From Bacillus sp. RO2 (GTDB lineage: Bacteria > Bacillota > Bacilli > Bacillales > Bacillaceae_I), in NCBI RefSeq assembly GCF_012911845.1, contig NZ_JAAXCU010000033.1:19654-83653 (forward strand): DNA of 64,000 nucleotides. Direction: 5' to 3'. The translations under genes and the position numbers were made by a program. Under the pieces are notes generated by a model. It was not told the origin of the DNA, did no database searches, and worked only from the letters and a program-made list of their open reading frames with translations. Of this stretch, positions 35,643 to 44,336 are shown piece by piece. Position 1 is the stretch's first letter, and each line of letters opens with the position of its first letter.

Positions 35643-36350
35643 ATGGGGAAGAACAAAAAACCAAACAAACCAAAATATAAAATCGGTGACATTGTCGTCA
35701 TCACCATCTATGGAACTGTCGGTAAAGTGACGGACATGAAGCAAATAGATGGTGCGTATGTATATGAAGTAAATTCAAGTGAAGGGCTATATCAGGAAGA
35801 GACCCTTGCCTTTGTATCTGAATATGAAGGAAAAGTACTGGTAACCGAACGACTTGATATCAAGTACATGTATTTTATCGGTGATATCGTCCATGTTGCT
35901 GGTTATGGCAAGGAATTATTTAAAATAGTGGGTTTCCGCACTGAAATCTGGCGATATAAAGAAGACTCATGGGAAGACATCATTTATGAATTGACAAGAT
36001 TGTCTGATGGGGAATGGTTGGAAGCCGGAGAGGAAGAATTAACAATGGTTGTCCATCACGAACATGCTGAAATTCTTATCCACAAACTTGGATTGTCCTA
36101 TATGTTCAACAAAGAAAATACAAGCTTGGAGTTGTATAATCCGATGACTGGATCAAACAAACATTTTAAAAAAGAAGAATACAATAAGGAATACCAAAGG
36201 ATTATTGATGGGCTACTAGATGTCTATAATGATTATAAAGTGTTACATGATATCTTCGGTGATGAGGAATACCAGGAAGTGATGAATCTAGTAATGAAAA
36301 ACTTAAAAAAATACATGGATGGCAAAAAACATAGTCAATTAGAAAAATAG
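35643..36350 (+). CDS. yodN: YodN-like hypothetical protein
   Basis: About 235 residues. The N-terminal half has two short SH3-like/KOW-like segments: KYKIGDIVVITIYGTVGKVTDMK and YMYFIGDIVHVAGYGKELFKIVGF. The C-terminal half is helical and charged. ATG 35643 fits GGGGAGAAATT; ATG 35628 overlaps that site. It precedes the YozD gene, matching the yodN-yozD-kamA neighbourhood of B. subtilis, on which the name rests. Function is unknown. Confidence 0.65.
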   Translation: MGKNKKPNKPKYKIGDIVVITIYGTVGKVTDMKQIDGAYVYEVNSSEGLYQEETLAFVSEYEGKVLVTERLDIKYMYFIGDIVHVAGYGKELFKIVGFRTEIWRYKEDSWEDIIYELTRLSDGEWLEAGEEELTMVVHHEHAEILIHKLGLSYMFNKENTSLELYNPMTGSNKHFKKEEYNKEYQRIIDGLLDVYNDYKVLHDIFGDEEYQEVMNLVMKNLKKYMDGKKHSQLEK

Positions 36351-36497
36351 AATGGAGAATTGAAAGAACAAATAGATAAAAAAAGGACCTCCGATAATGG
36401 CTGCAGCTAAAACCAATTTGTCCGAAATTTTGTCTAACAATGGTAATAAGACTTCCTCTTCTCCTAATCTTTCTAAGCTTGCTAAATAGTTCTTCAT
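36339..36497 (-). CDS. Small single-helix membrane protein, 52 aa
   Basis: ATG 36497 on the minus strand follows a strong AGGAGGAAATT. The product has an acidic amphipathic half (KNYLASLERLGEEEVLLPLL) and one membrane helix (LVLAAAIIGGPFFIYLFFQF). Its last 12 bases overlap the yodN end in antisense. No family was recognised. The ribosome site and membrane helix make it a likely real gene. Confidence 0.65.
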   Translation of the reverse strand: MKNYLASLERLGEEEVLLPLLDKISDKLVLAAAIIGGPFFIYLFFQFSILFF

Positions 36498-36684
36498 ATA
36501 AATTTCCTCCTTTTTGTGACTGCTTGTCCTTATGTCCCCAATGTATGCACGCTTGAACTTTGATATGCACTTTTTTGAAATTTTTGAAAACAAAGATAGC
36601 ATTTGTCCAACCTGATGAATTAATATAGAGAGTAAGACATATATCTTTAAAGACGTACATAAACCTTTAAAAAGGGGTGATATT

Positions 36685-36852
36685 GTGAAAGAAATCGAAG
36701 TAGTTATCGACACAGAAGAAATAGCCGAGTTCTTTTACAATGAGCTGGTAAGGCGGGGGTATGTTCCAGCTGAAAGCGAGATAGAAGAGTTGGCGGATAT
36801 CATGTTTGATTATTTACTGGAAAAATGCATTATTGATGAAGAGATAGAATAG
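36685..36852 (+). CDS. yozD: YozD-family protein
   Basis: 55 residues matching YozD almost end to end: KEIEVVIDTEEIAEFFYNEL, RRGYVPAESEIEELADI, FDYLLEKCIIDEE. It is small, acidic and helical. GTG 36685 follows AAGGGGTGAT. The conserved linkage to yodN and kamA is retained. Function is unknown. Confidence 0.9.
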   Translation: MKEIEVVIDTEEIAEFFYNELVRRGYVPAESEIEELADIMFDYLLEKCIIDEEIE

Positions 36853-36891
36853 GAACCGATTCATAGCCCAGATAAAAACTATACAAGAATT

Positions 36892-36935
36892 GCTGGTCCT
36901 TAGGCGAGAGCATTGCCTTTGGGGCAGCTTTTTTA
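36892..36935 (+). terminator. Probable terminator after yozD
   Basis: Imperfect stem GCTG..CC..AGGC / GCCT..GG..CAGC, then TTTTTT. Confidence 0.55.
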
Positions 36936-37029
36936 GGTTTACCTGGTCAGTGATTTTCGCAGGACTACGTTTTAATGCTATTTTGATGAAAATTAAGCAA
37001 AAATAAGCTAATTATGCGGGCTTTGAAAC

Positions 37030-37245
37030 CGTTTGGACAAAATAAATAAAGGTTCGGTCAAAATGAACAATTGAAAAGAGGGTGTTCGGACAATTCAAAT
37101 TAGGCTTTGGACATAAAAAAATGAGGTTCGGTCACTTTAAAATTTCGTTCGGTCAACTTTCGGGAAACTTTGGTCAAATTCGCGAAATCTTCGGTCAATT
37201 TTTGAAAATCTTCGGTCAACTTTGGAAAAACTTCGAACATTTACA
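37030..37245. repeat. Tandem array with exact 21-bp period (TTCGGTCAA core)
   Basis: The core GG(T/A)CA(A/T) starts at 37088, 37109, 37130, 37151, 37172, 37193 and 37214, with a degenerate GAACAT at 37235. Two further cores at 37035 and 37056 are also 21 bp apart but 32 bp (21+11) before the main phase. The rest of each unit is degenerate and AT-rich (ATTTTTGAAAATC-like). It lies between yozD and the convergent DUF2515 gene. Confidence 0.88.
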
Positions 37246-37307
37246 CTTTTTATACCCCGAACAACAACTAAACCACAAGTGTACTTTACAACCATCTTCA
37301 TTTTTCC

Positions 37308-38411
37308 TTAAAAAAATATCCCATGAAGTTCAGAAATCCCAGTAAGCTTCATCAAATTATAAAGATGTGTTTTTTCCATATCAGCCGGCACTATGGTTGA
37401 AGGGAGATAAAAAAACTTTATAACTTCCTGAATATCTTTAAACCAATCAACAGGCACAATGGACGAATGATCAAAATCAGTCCAAGCTTTTTCAATAGTC
37501 GGACTATATATTTTACGGGAAGTAGAATCAGCTGAAAAAACAGAAGGAAGGTAATCTTCTCTTGAACCGGTATGGGAATTTTCCTTGCAAAAACGCAAAG
37601 CCCCTTGCAGTACATCCTCGTTCTTAAACAATAGGACATAAAGCTTTTTGCCTATCTCAATACGGTTAGGAAGTTTGGAGAATTGCTGTACTCCGAGACC
37701 AGTCAAAAGAGTGTTCGAACCCTTTCGGTAAGGAAACAATACTAAAGTAAAACCCAGCTTTTCCTGTAGTTGGTAGGTTAGACTGGATAATACTTTTTGC
37801 TGGAAATAAGGATTTTGAAGGAGGTTAGACTCAATAAAATTCTGTTCATTAATGATCAACGAAATGGTAAGCAGTTCTTTCATACTGTTATTTTTCCAAA
37901 AAAGGGTCCATATCGGACTCATAAAAAATGAAACGTGAAATTCGGAGAGTAGATAAAATAGAGGTCTGCCAGCCTTTTTGCTTTCTTCATAAAGGAGCAG
38001 TTGTGGGTAAGCATCTTGAAATATGAGGTAATTGGCTTTCTCAAGAAAACGAAATAAGATGGAGGCCTTCTCGTAGGAAAGCAAGGTAGATATGTGACTG
38101 GCTTTCAGGTCTGTCATATTCCAGCCGCCATTTCTTGAAACCATATGAGCTAAGAGGCTCCAATGCACTTCTGGGTGTTTTAGATAAAAATTCAAGTATG
38201 CTTGAGTTCGTGTAACATTGTTACGGTTAAGGCTTGCAGTCTTGCTTAAGATTTTAGTTAGCAAATCTTGTTCTTTCATTGAAGGTGAATGATTAATGGG
38301 GGGTTTTGTCCATTCCTTTATTAAGTGATCTTCATCTCCTGTTGACCATAATTTTAATTTAGGACTATTTTTAGGCTTAGATACTAATTCTGAAAACCAC
38401 TTCCCAAACAT
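37308..38411 (-). CDS. DUF2515 family protein (YppC-like)
   Basis: About 367 residues, soluble and without clear membrane helices. The sequence NRNNVTRTQAYLNFYLKHPEVHWSLLAHMVSRNGGWNMTDLK near residues 70-110 is the hallmark of DUF2515/YppC. ATG 38411 follows GAGGTGATTTT. It stands alone, convergent to yozD and divergent from yodL. Function is unknown. Confidence 0.75.
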   Translation of the reverse strand: MFGKWFSELVSKPKNSPKLKLWSTGDEDHLIKEWTKPPINHSPSMKEQDLLTKILSKTASLNRNNVTRTQAYLNFYLKHPEVHWSLLAHMVSRNGGWNMTDLKASHISTLLSYEKASILFRFLEKANYLIFQDAYPQLLLYEESKKAGRPLFYLLSEFHVSFFMSPIWTLFWKNNSMKELLTISLIINEQNFIESNLLQNPYFQQKVLSSLTYQLQEKLGFTLVLFPYRKGSNTLLTGLGVQQFSKLPNRIEIGKKLYVLLFKNEDVLQGALRFCKENSHTGSREDYLPSVFSADSTSRKIYSPTIEKAWTDFDHSSIVPVDWFKDIQEVIKFFYLPSTIVPADMEKTHLYNLMKLTGISELHGIFF

Positions 38412-38586
38412 AAAATCACCTCGGATTATCATATGAGGAGTGTGATGATTTCATGATACACAACAAAATCACTATATTTCTTGCAAAAATTTATCTTATT
38501 CGACAAAACTTTTTATATTTTGATGAAGGATTCGACACCCTTTATTGCTAATTAATATATATAGAAATGGTTGAGGGGTGAAAAGG

Positions 38587-38901
38587 ATGTTGGCTCTTAA
38601 AAGAATGATGAAGATGGGTACAGGGGAATATGATGTGACCATTATGCAAACACCAAATTATGGAGAATCAAAAGGGTACACTCCCGTTTTCCGACTAACC
38701 ATGGAGGGAACCAGTCATCAGGAGATAGTGGACCGGGTTTATAAAAAATTTAATGTTACGGACTCTATCCCACGTGATTATGAAGGCAGGTTCATTGCTA
38801 CTGGTGATATTATCATGATTGATGAGGGAACATTGGGAATTACCTACTACCGGTTGGAATTTGGTGGCTGGAAAAAAATAAATCGAGTTGCTGTGCGATA
38901 A
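38587..38901 (+). CDS. yodL: YodL-domain protein
   Basis: 104 residues. YDVTIMQTPNYGESKGYTPVFRLTMEG, then FNVTDSIPRDYEGRFIATGDIIMID and YYRLEFGGWKKINRV fit the YodL family. ATG 38587 follows GAGGGGTG. It lies near deoD, as in B. subtilis. Function is unknown. Confidence 0.75.
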   Translation: MLALKRMMKMGTGEYDVTIMQTPNYGESKGYTPVFRLTMEGTSHQEIVDRVYKKFNVTDSIPRDYEGRFIATGDIIMIDEGTLGITYYRLEFGGWKKINRVAVR

Positions 38902-38906
38902 AGAGT

Positions 38907-38939
38907 AAAAGGGGCAAAGTTCAAACTTTGCCCCTTTTG
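38907..38939. terminator. Bidirectional terminator after yodL
   Basis: AAAAGGGGCAAAGTT / AACTTTGCCCCTTTT, a perfect stem with T runs on both strands. Confidence 0.9.
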
Positions 38940-38942
38940 TAT

Positions 38943-39086
38943 TTAAATATGATTACCAGGTCCGTTTTTGCGGCCTTTAGGAGAATGCTCTTTTTTGTGG
39001 GCAGTATGTTCAGCTTCAATAGCATCAGGACTGATATGGTTGTTCTTTTTTTTTCCATTTATTCTGTTACGGTGTTTCTTTCCCAT
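38943..39086 (-). CDS. Small basic protein, 47 aa
   Basis: ATG 39086 on the minus strand follows AAGGAGCTGAAACG. The product (GKKHRNRINGKKKNNHISPD at the start, KGRKNGPGNHI at the end) is rich in Lys, Arg, Asn and His with no hydrophobic segment. The composition recalls minor small acid-soluble spore proteins, but I cannot assign it to one. It shares the bidirectional terminator with yodL. Confidence 0.6.
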   Translation of the reverse strand: MGKKHRNRINGKKKNNHISPDAIEAEHTAHKKEHSPKGRKNGPGNHI

Positions 39087-39135
39087 TCGTTTCAGCTCCT
39101 TATTATTTAGGGTAACTGCAATGTATATAATAGAT

Positions 39136-39243
39136 CTAGCTTTGCTGCTTATCTCGTCTGGAAGTGTGCGGCTTAGCAGTTTTCTTTTTTGTTGTGTTCG
39201 TTGAATTTGCATGTTCTACTGCTTGCTCGAGCTTCTTTTTCAA
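39136..39243 (-). CDS. Small basic protein, 35 aa
   Basis: TTG 39243 on the minus strand follows AGTAGGTGATCT, an excellent ribosome site. The frame encodes KKKLEQAVEHANSTNTTKKK, then a basic tail ending RRDKQQS. It is 49 bases upstream of the 47-aa gene and probably co-transcribed. No family was recognised. Confidence 0.5.
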   Translation of the reverse strand: MKKKLEQAVEHANSTNTTKKKTAKPHTSRRDKQQS

Positions 39244-39408
39244 TTAGATCACCTACTTGAAAGGAAATTTCTTACCCTTTTATTTTCTTCTGGAATTGTA
39301 AAAGAATGCGCTTTTTTAAGGAGAGTTTCTTTTGAAACATGGGTAATATATGGTATAGTAGTCATTGTTGTAAAGTAACAATGGCAAGAGCTATTAGGAG
39401 GTAACATA

Positions 39409-40113
39409 ATGAGTGTACATATTGGAGCAAAACAAGGTGAAATAGCAGAAACGATCCTACTACCTGGAGATCCGTTACGTGCAAAATACATTGCAGAAAC
39501 ATTCCTCGAGGATGCAGTATGCTACAACGAAGTAAGAGGAATGTTAGGTTATACAGGTACTTATAAGGGCGAAAGAATCTCTGTTCAAGGTACCGGTATG
39601 GGAGTTCCATCTATTTCTATTTATATTAATGAACTGATGAATGAATATAACGTGCAAAATTTAATTCGCGTAGGTACATGCGGAGCTATCCAAAAAGATG
39701 TAAAAGTTCGTGACGTAATCCTTGCGATGAGTGCTTCTACTGACTCACAGATGAACCGTTTAACATTCGGTGGTGTAGATTATGCACCGACGGCAAACTT
39801 TGATTTGCTTAAAAAAGCGTATGACGTTGGAGTGGAAAAAGGTCTTAACTTGAAAGTTGGTAATGTCTTCACGGCTGACATGTTCTACAATGACAATGGT
39901 GAACTTGAAAAGTGGGCTAAGTATGGAATCCTTGCAATTGAGATGGAATCTGCAGCGCTTTACACATTAGCTGCTAAATACGGTCGAAATGCTCTATCTG
40001 TCCTAACTGTAAGCGACCATATCCTTACTGGTGAAGAAACTACTTCAGAAGAACGCCAATCCACATTCAGCGACATGATGGAAGTGGCATTGGATGCTGT
40101 AACAAAAAAATAA
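39409..40113 (+). CDS. deoD: Purine nucleoside phosphorylase DeoD
   Basis: 234 residues, the usual length for hexameric [54 protein letters not shown] and [11 protein letters not shown] are all in place. It cleaves inosine, guanosine and adenosine with phosphate to base and (deoxy)ribose-1-phosphate. ATG 39409 follows TAGGAGGTAAC. It has its own promoter region and terminator. Confidence 0.97.
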   Translation: MSVHIGAKQGEIAETILLPGDPLRAKYIAETFLEDAVCYNEVRGMLGYTGTYKGERISVQGTGMGVPSISIYINELMNEYNVQNLIRVGTCGAIQKDVKVRDVILAMSASTDSQMNRLTFGGVDYAPTANFDLLKKAYDVGVEKGLNLKVGNVFTADMFYNDNGELEKWAKYGILAIEMESAALYTLAAKYGRNALSVLTVSDHILTGEETTSEERQSTFSDMMEVALDAVTKK

Positions 40114-40121
40114 TACAAGTT

Positions 40122-40154
40122 AAGCCCTTGGGATTTTACTCAAGGGCTTTTTTA
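40122..40154 (+). terminator. Terminator after deoD
   Basis: AAGCCCTTG / CAAGGGCTT stem, then TTTTTT. Confidence 0.9.
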
Positions 40155-40175
40155 TACGAGAAAGGGTGACGCTTT

Positions 40176-40583
40176 ATGATGCACACATTAAGTCTTCGAA
40201 CATATAAGAGGGATGAGTGGCATGATATCACAGCTATGGTGGAGAGTGTGGTTTTAGAATCAGGGATAAAAGAGGGCCATGTGATGGTTTATTGTCCACA
40301 TACAACTGCCGGAATCACGATAAATGAAAATGCAGATCCTGATGTGGTAAAAGACGTTGTGATGAGGCTGGACGAAGTATATCCATGGGAACATCCTAAA
40401 TACCGGCATATGGAAGGCAATACAGCAGCTCATTTAAAAGCGATGACACTTGGGAACTCCCAGCAGGTTATCATTCATAATGGGCAACTTGTTCTCGGTA
40501 AATGGCAGGGGATTTTTTTCTGTGATTTTGATGGCCCTCGTCATAGAGAAATATATATTAAAGTGTTCAAAGATGCTGAATGA
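40176..40583 (+). CDS. yjbQ: YjbQ/UPF0047 family protein
   Basis: 135 residues. CPHTTAGITINENADPDVVKD and HMEGNTAAHLKAMTLG are the conserved blocks, and QGIFFCDFDGPR ends the family domain. YjbQ proteins have a metal site formed by conserved His residues and weak thiamine-phosphate-synthase activity, but their true role is unclear. The start is ATG 40176 or 40179 after AAAGGGTGA. Confidence 0.9.
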   Translation: MMHTLSLRTYKRDEWHDITAMVESVVLESGIKEGHVMVYCPHTTAGITINENADPDVVKDVVMRLDEVYPWEHPKYRHMEGNTAAHLKAMTLGNSQQVIIHNGQLVLGKWQGIFFCDFDGPRHREIYIKVFKDAE

Positions 40584-40678
40584 ACGCATAATGTAGGAAG
40601 TGACTTTTTTCTTATCTTCTGTTTTATCAGTAAAATCTTTTTACGGCGTTATGGATTAATGGTAAACTGTTTAAGTAT

Positions 40679-40696
40679 GTTTCACATGAGTGAAAC
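40679..40696. promoter_or_regulatory. Inverted repeat upstream of yodJ
   Basis: GTTTCAC / GTGAAAC separated by ATGA, 65 bp before the yodJ start. No T run, so more likely an operator than a terminator. The binding protein is unknown. Confidence 0.4.
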
Positions 40697-40760
40697 TTTA
40701 ATTGTTAGAACTAACCAACTCATAATGATTATATTAGAATAGTAAAAAGGTGATTATTTT

Positions 40761-41612
40761 ATGAAAAAGAAACATTTTTCTGTTTTGGTAATATTACTCT
40801 TGTTAACAGGCTGTTCCAAACAATTGGATGATGTTAACTGGAAGTTTTGGGAGTATTTTACTAACGATGGAGCGCAAGAGGTTGTAGAGGAGACTCCATC
40901 TGAAGAAGAACCTGTGGAAGAAGAACAACCAGAAGAAAGCCCGCAGACTGAGGCCCCGCCTGAAACCAATGAGAATCAGTACGTACTGGAAGAGCCTTTT
41001 TTCACCGTATTAAATGAAGAAAAGGTGATTGAAAATACAGAAAATCTATTGGTGCTAGTAAATAAAAATCAGTCTCTGCCAGCTGATTATGTTCCCAATG
41101 ATTTGACCATTCCAGATGTACCGTTTTCCTTTGAGGGAGACTATGAAAAAAAATACCTTAGGGAAGCAGCTGCACGTGCATTGGAAGAGCTTTTTGCTGC
41201 AGCAAAAGCTGAAAATGTAGAGATCTTTGCTGTATCGGGTTATCGTTCCTATGAAACGCAGTATGGAATCTATAATACCTACTTAAAAAAGTGGGGAGAA
41301 GAAAAAACAAATGCTGTTTCTGCTATTCCAGGACATAGTGAACATCAAACAGGTCTTGCAATGGACATTTCAAGCAGGTCTGCAGCGCTGGATTTGACAG
41401 AGGAATTCGGAAACACCCCTGAAGGAAAATGGGTGAAAGAACATGCAAGTGAACATGGTTTCATTATCCGATACCCAAAGGATGGGGAAGTGATTACAGG
41501 TTATCAATATGAGCCTTGGCATCTTCGTTATGTTGGCAAAGAGGTCGCTGCTTATATGGATGAACATGATCTAACCTTAGAAGAATTTTTTGACCGTGCG
41601 ATAAAACAGTAA
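40761..41612 (+). CDS. yodJ: D-alanyl-D-alanine carboxypeptidase, VanY family (YodJ-like)
   Basis: 283 residues. The signal and lipobox are LLLTGCSKQ, then an acidic Glu/Pro-rich linker (residues 40-75). The VanY domain shows SGYRSYETQ, the zinc ligands in GHSEHQTGLAMDI (His, Asp) and WHLRYVG (His). It trims the terminal D-Ala from peptidoglycan stem peptides outside the membrane. ATG 40761 follows AAAAAGGTGAT. YodJ also lies near deoD in B. subtilis. Confidence 0.93.
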   Translation: MKKKHFSVLVILLLLTGCSKQLDDVNWKFWEYFTNDGAQEVVEETPSEEEPVEEEQPEESPQTEAPPETNENQYVLEEPFFTVLNEEKVIENTENLLVLVNKNQSLPADYVPNDLTIPDVPFSFEGDYEKKYLREAAARALEELFAAAKAENVEIFAVSGYRSYETQYGIYNTYLKKWGEEKTNAVSAIPGHSEHQTGLAMDISSRSAALDLTEEFGNTPEGKWVKEHASEHGFIIRYPKDGEVITGYQYEPWHLRYVGKEVAAYMDEHDLTLEEFFDRAIKQ

Positions 41613-41619
41613 AGAAAGG

Positions 41620-41657
41620 AAAACCTCAACCATATGTGATCTGGTTGAGGTTTTTTA
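41620..41657. terminator. Terminator between yodJ and the ZIP gene
   Basis: AAACCTCAACCA / TGGTTGAGGTTT stem with a TTTTTT tail. The ZIP gene ends within it on the other strand. Confidence 0.88.
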
Positions 41658-42386
41658 TAGTATTCCGCTTGAAAGAACATAGGAGCATAGTAGACCCAGG
41701 GCGGAGAGGAGACCAACGATGGGACCGCCTTCTTCAAATGCTTCAGGCATCATGGTGGAAGCGACCATCGCGATGATCCCCCCTGCTGCAAGTCCACTTA
41801 CAAGATATATGTAGAGTTCATTTAATTCTTTAAAAACTACATAACCAAAGACCGAACTTAATGTGGTCAAAATAAACACAATCGTCCAAAGAAACAATAT
41901 TTTTTTTCTAGAATAACCATCTTTTCTAAGACCCACAGAACTAGACAACGCCTCGGGAATATTACTGATAAAAATGGCCAGGACAATTACCCAACTAACC
42001 GTATTGGATTTTATCAGGCTAACACCAATTATGACAGATTCAGGAATGGAGTCCATAATCGAACCGATAAAAATCGCCAAGCCAGAATGTCCTTCGCTTT
42101 TTTCTTTTGAACGTTTGCGTTCTTTGCCGCCCTTTTTTATAATCACCATTTCTAAGAGGGTGAACAAAGCAGCACCGATTAGAAATCCAAAAATGACATA
42201 GCTGTACCCAGTCTGCTTTTCTATTTTCCCCATTAGTTCAAATGATGCCGCTCCAATAAGTACGCCGGTACCAAACGCCATGATAAATCCAGTTAATTTT
42301 CGCGGGATAGGTACAAATAATCCCACTACAGCTCCAAGCAGTAAAGCACCGCCGGCGACTGCTCCCCAAAATAAAGCGCCAGTCAT
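41655..42386 (-). CDS. ZIP-family metal transporter
   Basis: About 243 residues with seven to eight helices and a Lys-rich loop (KKGGKERKRSKEKSEGHS) after helix 3. The metal-path motifs are SIMDSIPESVIIG, where the usual His of HNxPEG is replaced by Asp, and ISNIPEALSSSVGL. These are typical of bacterial ZIP proteins of this subgroup. Direction and metal are unproven. ATG 42386 fits AACGGGTGA; GTG 42395 is possible. Confidence 0.8.
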   Translation of the reverse strand: MTGALFWGAVAGGALLLGAVVGLFVPIPRKLTGFIMAFGTGVLIGAASFELMGKIEKQTGYSYVIFGFLIGAALFTLLEMVIIKKGGKERKRSKEKSEGHSGLAIFIGSIMDSIPESVIIGVSLIKSNTVSWVIVLAIFISNIPEALSSSVGLRKDGYSRKKILFLWTIVFILTTLSSVFGYVVFKELNELYIYLVSGLAAGGIIAMVASTMMPEAFEEGGPIVGLLSALGLLCSYVLSSGIL

Positions 42387-42514
42387 AAATTTCACCCGTT
42401 TCGTCCTTGAAAATTTTTATATTACTAATGTGTACGAAAAAAAATACAACATACTTTAATTGTATTTTTGACAAAATACAAAGGTACTTGGTTCAATCGT
42501 TAGGAGGAATGAAA

Positions 42515-43642
42515 GTGAACAGGTTTTATCCTTATGTTTTAATTACTGTTGTCATCAGTGTGTTTTTGTTTAATATGAGCATACCCGGCTATGTTTCCGC
42601 TTTTGGGGAAAGGGAGGGGACGGCACAATATTATGCACAGACATCGCTGGATTCTCAATATATATCCGAAATGCCAGTTCCTAAAGCGGTTGTTAAAGCA
42701 ATAAAAAAAGGGGAGTGGGTTGAAATTAGCCACCCTGTTCCTCCGACAGATGTATACATTAAACTAAATAAAGATAATCAATATGCGGTTGATCATCAAA
42801 TGAATATATATGACCTAAAAGAGAACAGGGCGATCTTGGAACTGCCTGATAAGGTGATTCATCAATTAACAAAAGACATGAAGAAACTTTATAGGATTCA
42901 TTATGGCGATCTGATTACATGGAATGAAGCGAATAGCGCATTGCCTCGTTATAGCAGCTTTACCGTATTGGATTTGGATACTGGAAGGACCTTTGAGGTT
43001 CAAAGGAGAGCAGGATCTTATCATGCAGATGTACAACCCTTAACAAACGAAGATACGAAAATAATGAAAGAAATATACAGGGGAACATGGAGTTGGGATC
43101 GCAGGGCGATTCTCATTCTGTCTCAAGACCATAAATATGCTGCCTCCATGCATGGGATGCCTCATGGTAAAGGGGCATTACAGAACGGGTTTCCAGGTCA
43201 TTTCTGTATACACTTCCAAGACAGCATTACCCATAAGTCACGTAAGATGGATCATGCACACTCCATTATGATAAAAAAAGCTGCAGGTGAATGGTTAGAT
43301 CATACAGAAAAGCTATCACCTGCAGAAATTGTGGATGCTACCGTTTTATCTATTCATCAACATGACTGGTTTATACTTGCATCCGTTCTTGATGATAAAA
43401 ACAGGGTTCTGTTGAAAGAAAAAATTAAATTTTTGGAAGAAATTGATCTTGTTAAAAGACTTTCTGATTTGCCTGCCGACCGTGATTATGACACAAAACT
43501 TTACTATCCAATCACTGTAAAGCTATATATCCATAGGGATACAACAGGTACGGAATCAAGGCAGGTCACCTTTCAACTTTACAGAGGTTCTATTGAAGAG
43601 CCATGGACAGTGGATTTAAACAACTTGATTAAGCAACTTTAA
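42515..43642 (+). CDS. Secreted protein with GHFCIHF motif (L,D-transpeptidase-like)
   Basis: About 375 residues. The N-terminal signal sequence is FYPYVLITVVISVFLFNMSIPGYVSA. The central block MHGMPHGKGALQNGFPGHFCIHFQDS contains a Cys flanked by His residues, which recalls the HG...SxGC catalytic block of YkuD-type L,D-transpeptidases. Similar secreted proteins with this motif occur widely in Firmicutes. A cell-wall role is inferred. GTG 42515 is eight bases after TAGGAGG; ATG 42509 is too close. It is divergent from the ZIP gene. Confidence 0.6.
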   Translation: MNRFYPYVLITVVISVFLFNMSIPGYVSAFGEREGTAQYYAQTSLDSQYISEMPVPKAVVKAIKKGEWVEISHPVPPTDVYIKLNKDNQYAVDHQMNIYDLKENRAILELPDKVIHQLTKDMKKLYRIHYGDLITWNEANSALPRYSSFTVLDLDTGRTFEVQRRAGSYHADVQPLTNEDTKIMKEIYRGTWSWDRRAILILSQDHKYAASMHGMPHGKGALQNGFPGHFCIHFQDSITHKSRKMDHAHSIMIKKAAGEWLDHTEKLSPAEIVDATVLSIHQHDWFILASVLDDKNRVLLKEKIKFLEEIDLVKRLSDLPADRDYDTKLYYPITVKLYIHRDTTGTESRQVTFQLYRGSIEEPWTVDLNNLIKQL

Positions 43643-43648
43643 GAAATA

Positions 43649-43690
43649 GAAAGGAGGCTCCTAGCCAGGCCAGGAGTCTTCCTCTATTTT
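43649..43690. terminator. Terminator between the secreted protein and Hsp20 genes
   Basis: GGAGGCTCCT / AGGAGTCTTCC stem with an inner GCC/GGC, then CTATTTTTT. It serves convergent genes. Confidence 0.75.
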
Positions 43691-44187
43691 TTAGATTTTG
43701 TTTTTATGATTTCAATCGGAACTTTGGTTATCGGGATAATTGTTTCTTTTGGTATTCTTATCTCTACAATGCCATCTTGATATTTCGCCTTTGAGCTATT
43801 TCCCTTAACGATGCAAGGTAAAGGGATGGTCTGTTTATTGCCTGGTTTGGGTAGATTGTCAATATATAAAGTAGTTGTATTATGAGAGGTTTTAATTTGG
43901 GATAGTTGCTCTTCAGATGCAACCGGAAAGCGGACAAATACTTCTTCATGTGTTTCAAATACTTTTGCCTCAAATCCTGCTTTCTTCGATTTTTTCTTTT
44001 TTGCTTGGGCAGATTTCAATAGATCGAATGACTGTGCAAAAAAGTCTGTGGAACCTAAGGCCTGTGGATTAGGAGGCAATTTCCCTTGCATTGCTTTTGT
44101 CATCCAGTTTTCCACATCTGTTTGTTTGAATATATCCTGTTTCATGTAATCCTTTGGAAAAGGAAACATCTTGTTCCAAGGCAGCAT
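43684..44187 (-). CDS. Hsp20/alpha-crystallin-like protein
   Basis: 167 residues. The N-terminal region is proline- and phenylalanine-rich (LPWNKMFPFPKDYMKQDIF). A Lys-rich linker (AQAKKKKSKK) precedes an alpha-crystallin-type beta domain (FEAKVFETHEEVFVRFPVA, LPCIVKGNSSKAKYQDGIVEIRIPK). The standard Gly-x-Leu of classical Hsp20 is replaced by DGIVEIRIPK. Spore-former relatives of this type include coat-associated proteins (CotM/GerT type). ATG 44187 follows GGAGG. Chaperone or coat role: undecided. Confidence 0.7.
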   Translation of the reverse strand: MLPWNKMFPFPKDYMKQDIFKQTDVENWMTKAMQGKLPPNPQALGSTDFFAQSFDLLKSAQAKKKKSKKAGFEAKVFETHEEVFVRFPVASEEQLSQIKTSHNTTTLYIDNLPKPGNKQTIPLPCIVKGNSSKAKYQDGIVEIRIPKETIIPITKVPIEIIKTKSKK

Positions 44188-44336
44188 GTTGAATCCCTCC
44201 AATTAGACTGTTCTTACTCTAAACTATTCTCTTTTAATGTAAAATGTTAGAACCAATTGTTTGACGTTCGCCCATTTTTTTACTATACTAAATTAATCTC
44301 GAATTCAAGATATTATTAGAGGAGGAGTGGCTGATC

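Noticed and set aside
37082..37345. An 87-codon frame with a seven-residue FGQxxxx repeat
   Set aside because: The heptad arises from the 21-bp DNA period, the ribosome-like AAAGAGG abuts the GTG with no spacing, and the same kind of frame appears in the unrelated 21-bp array at 58664. More likely non-coding.
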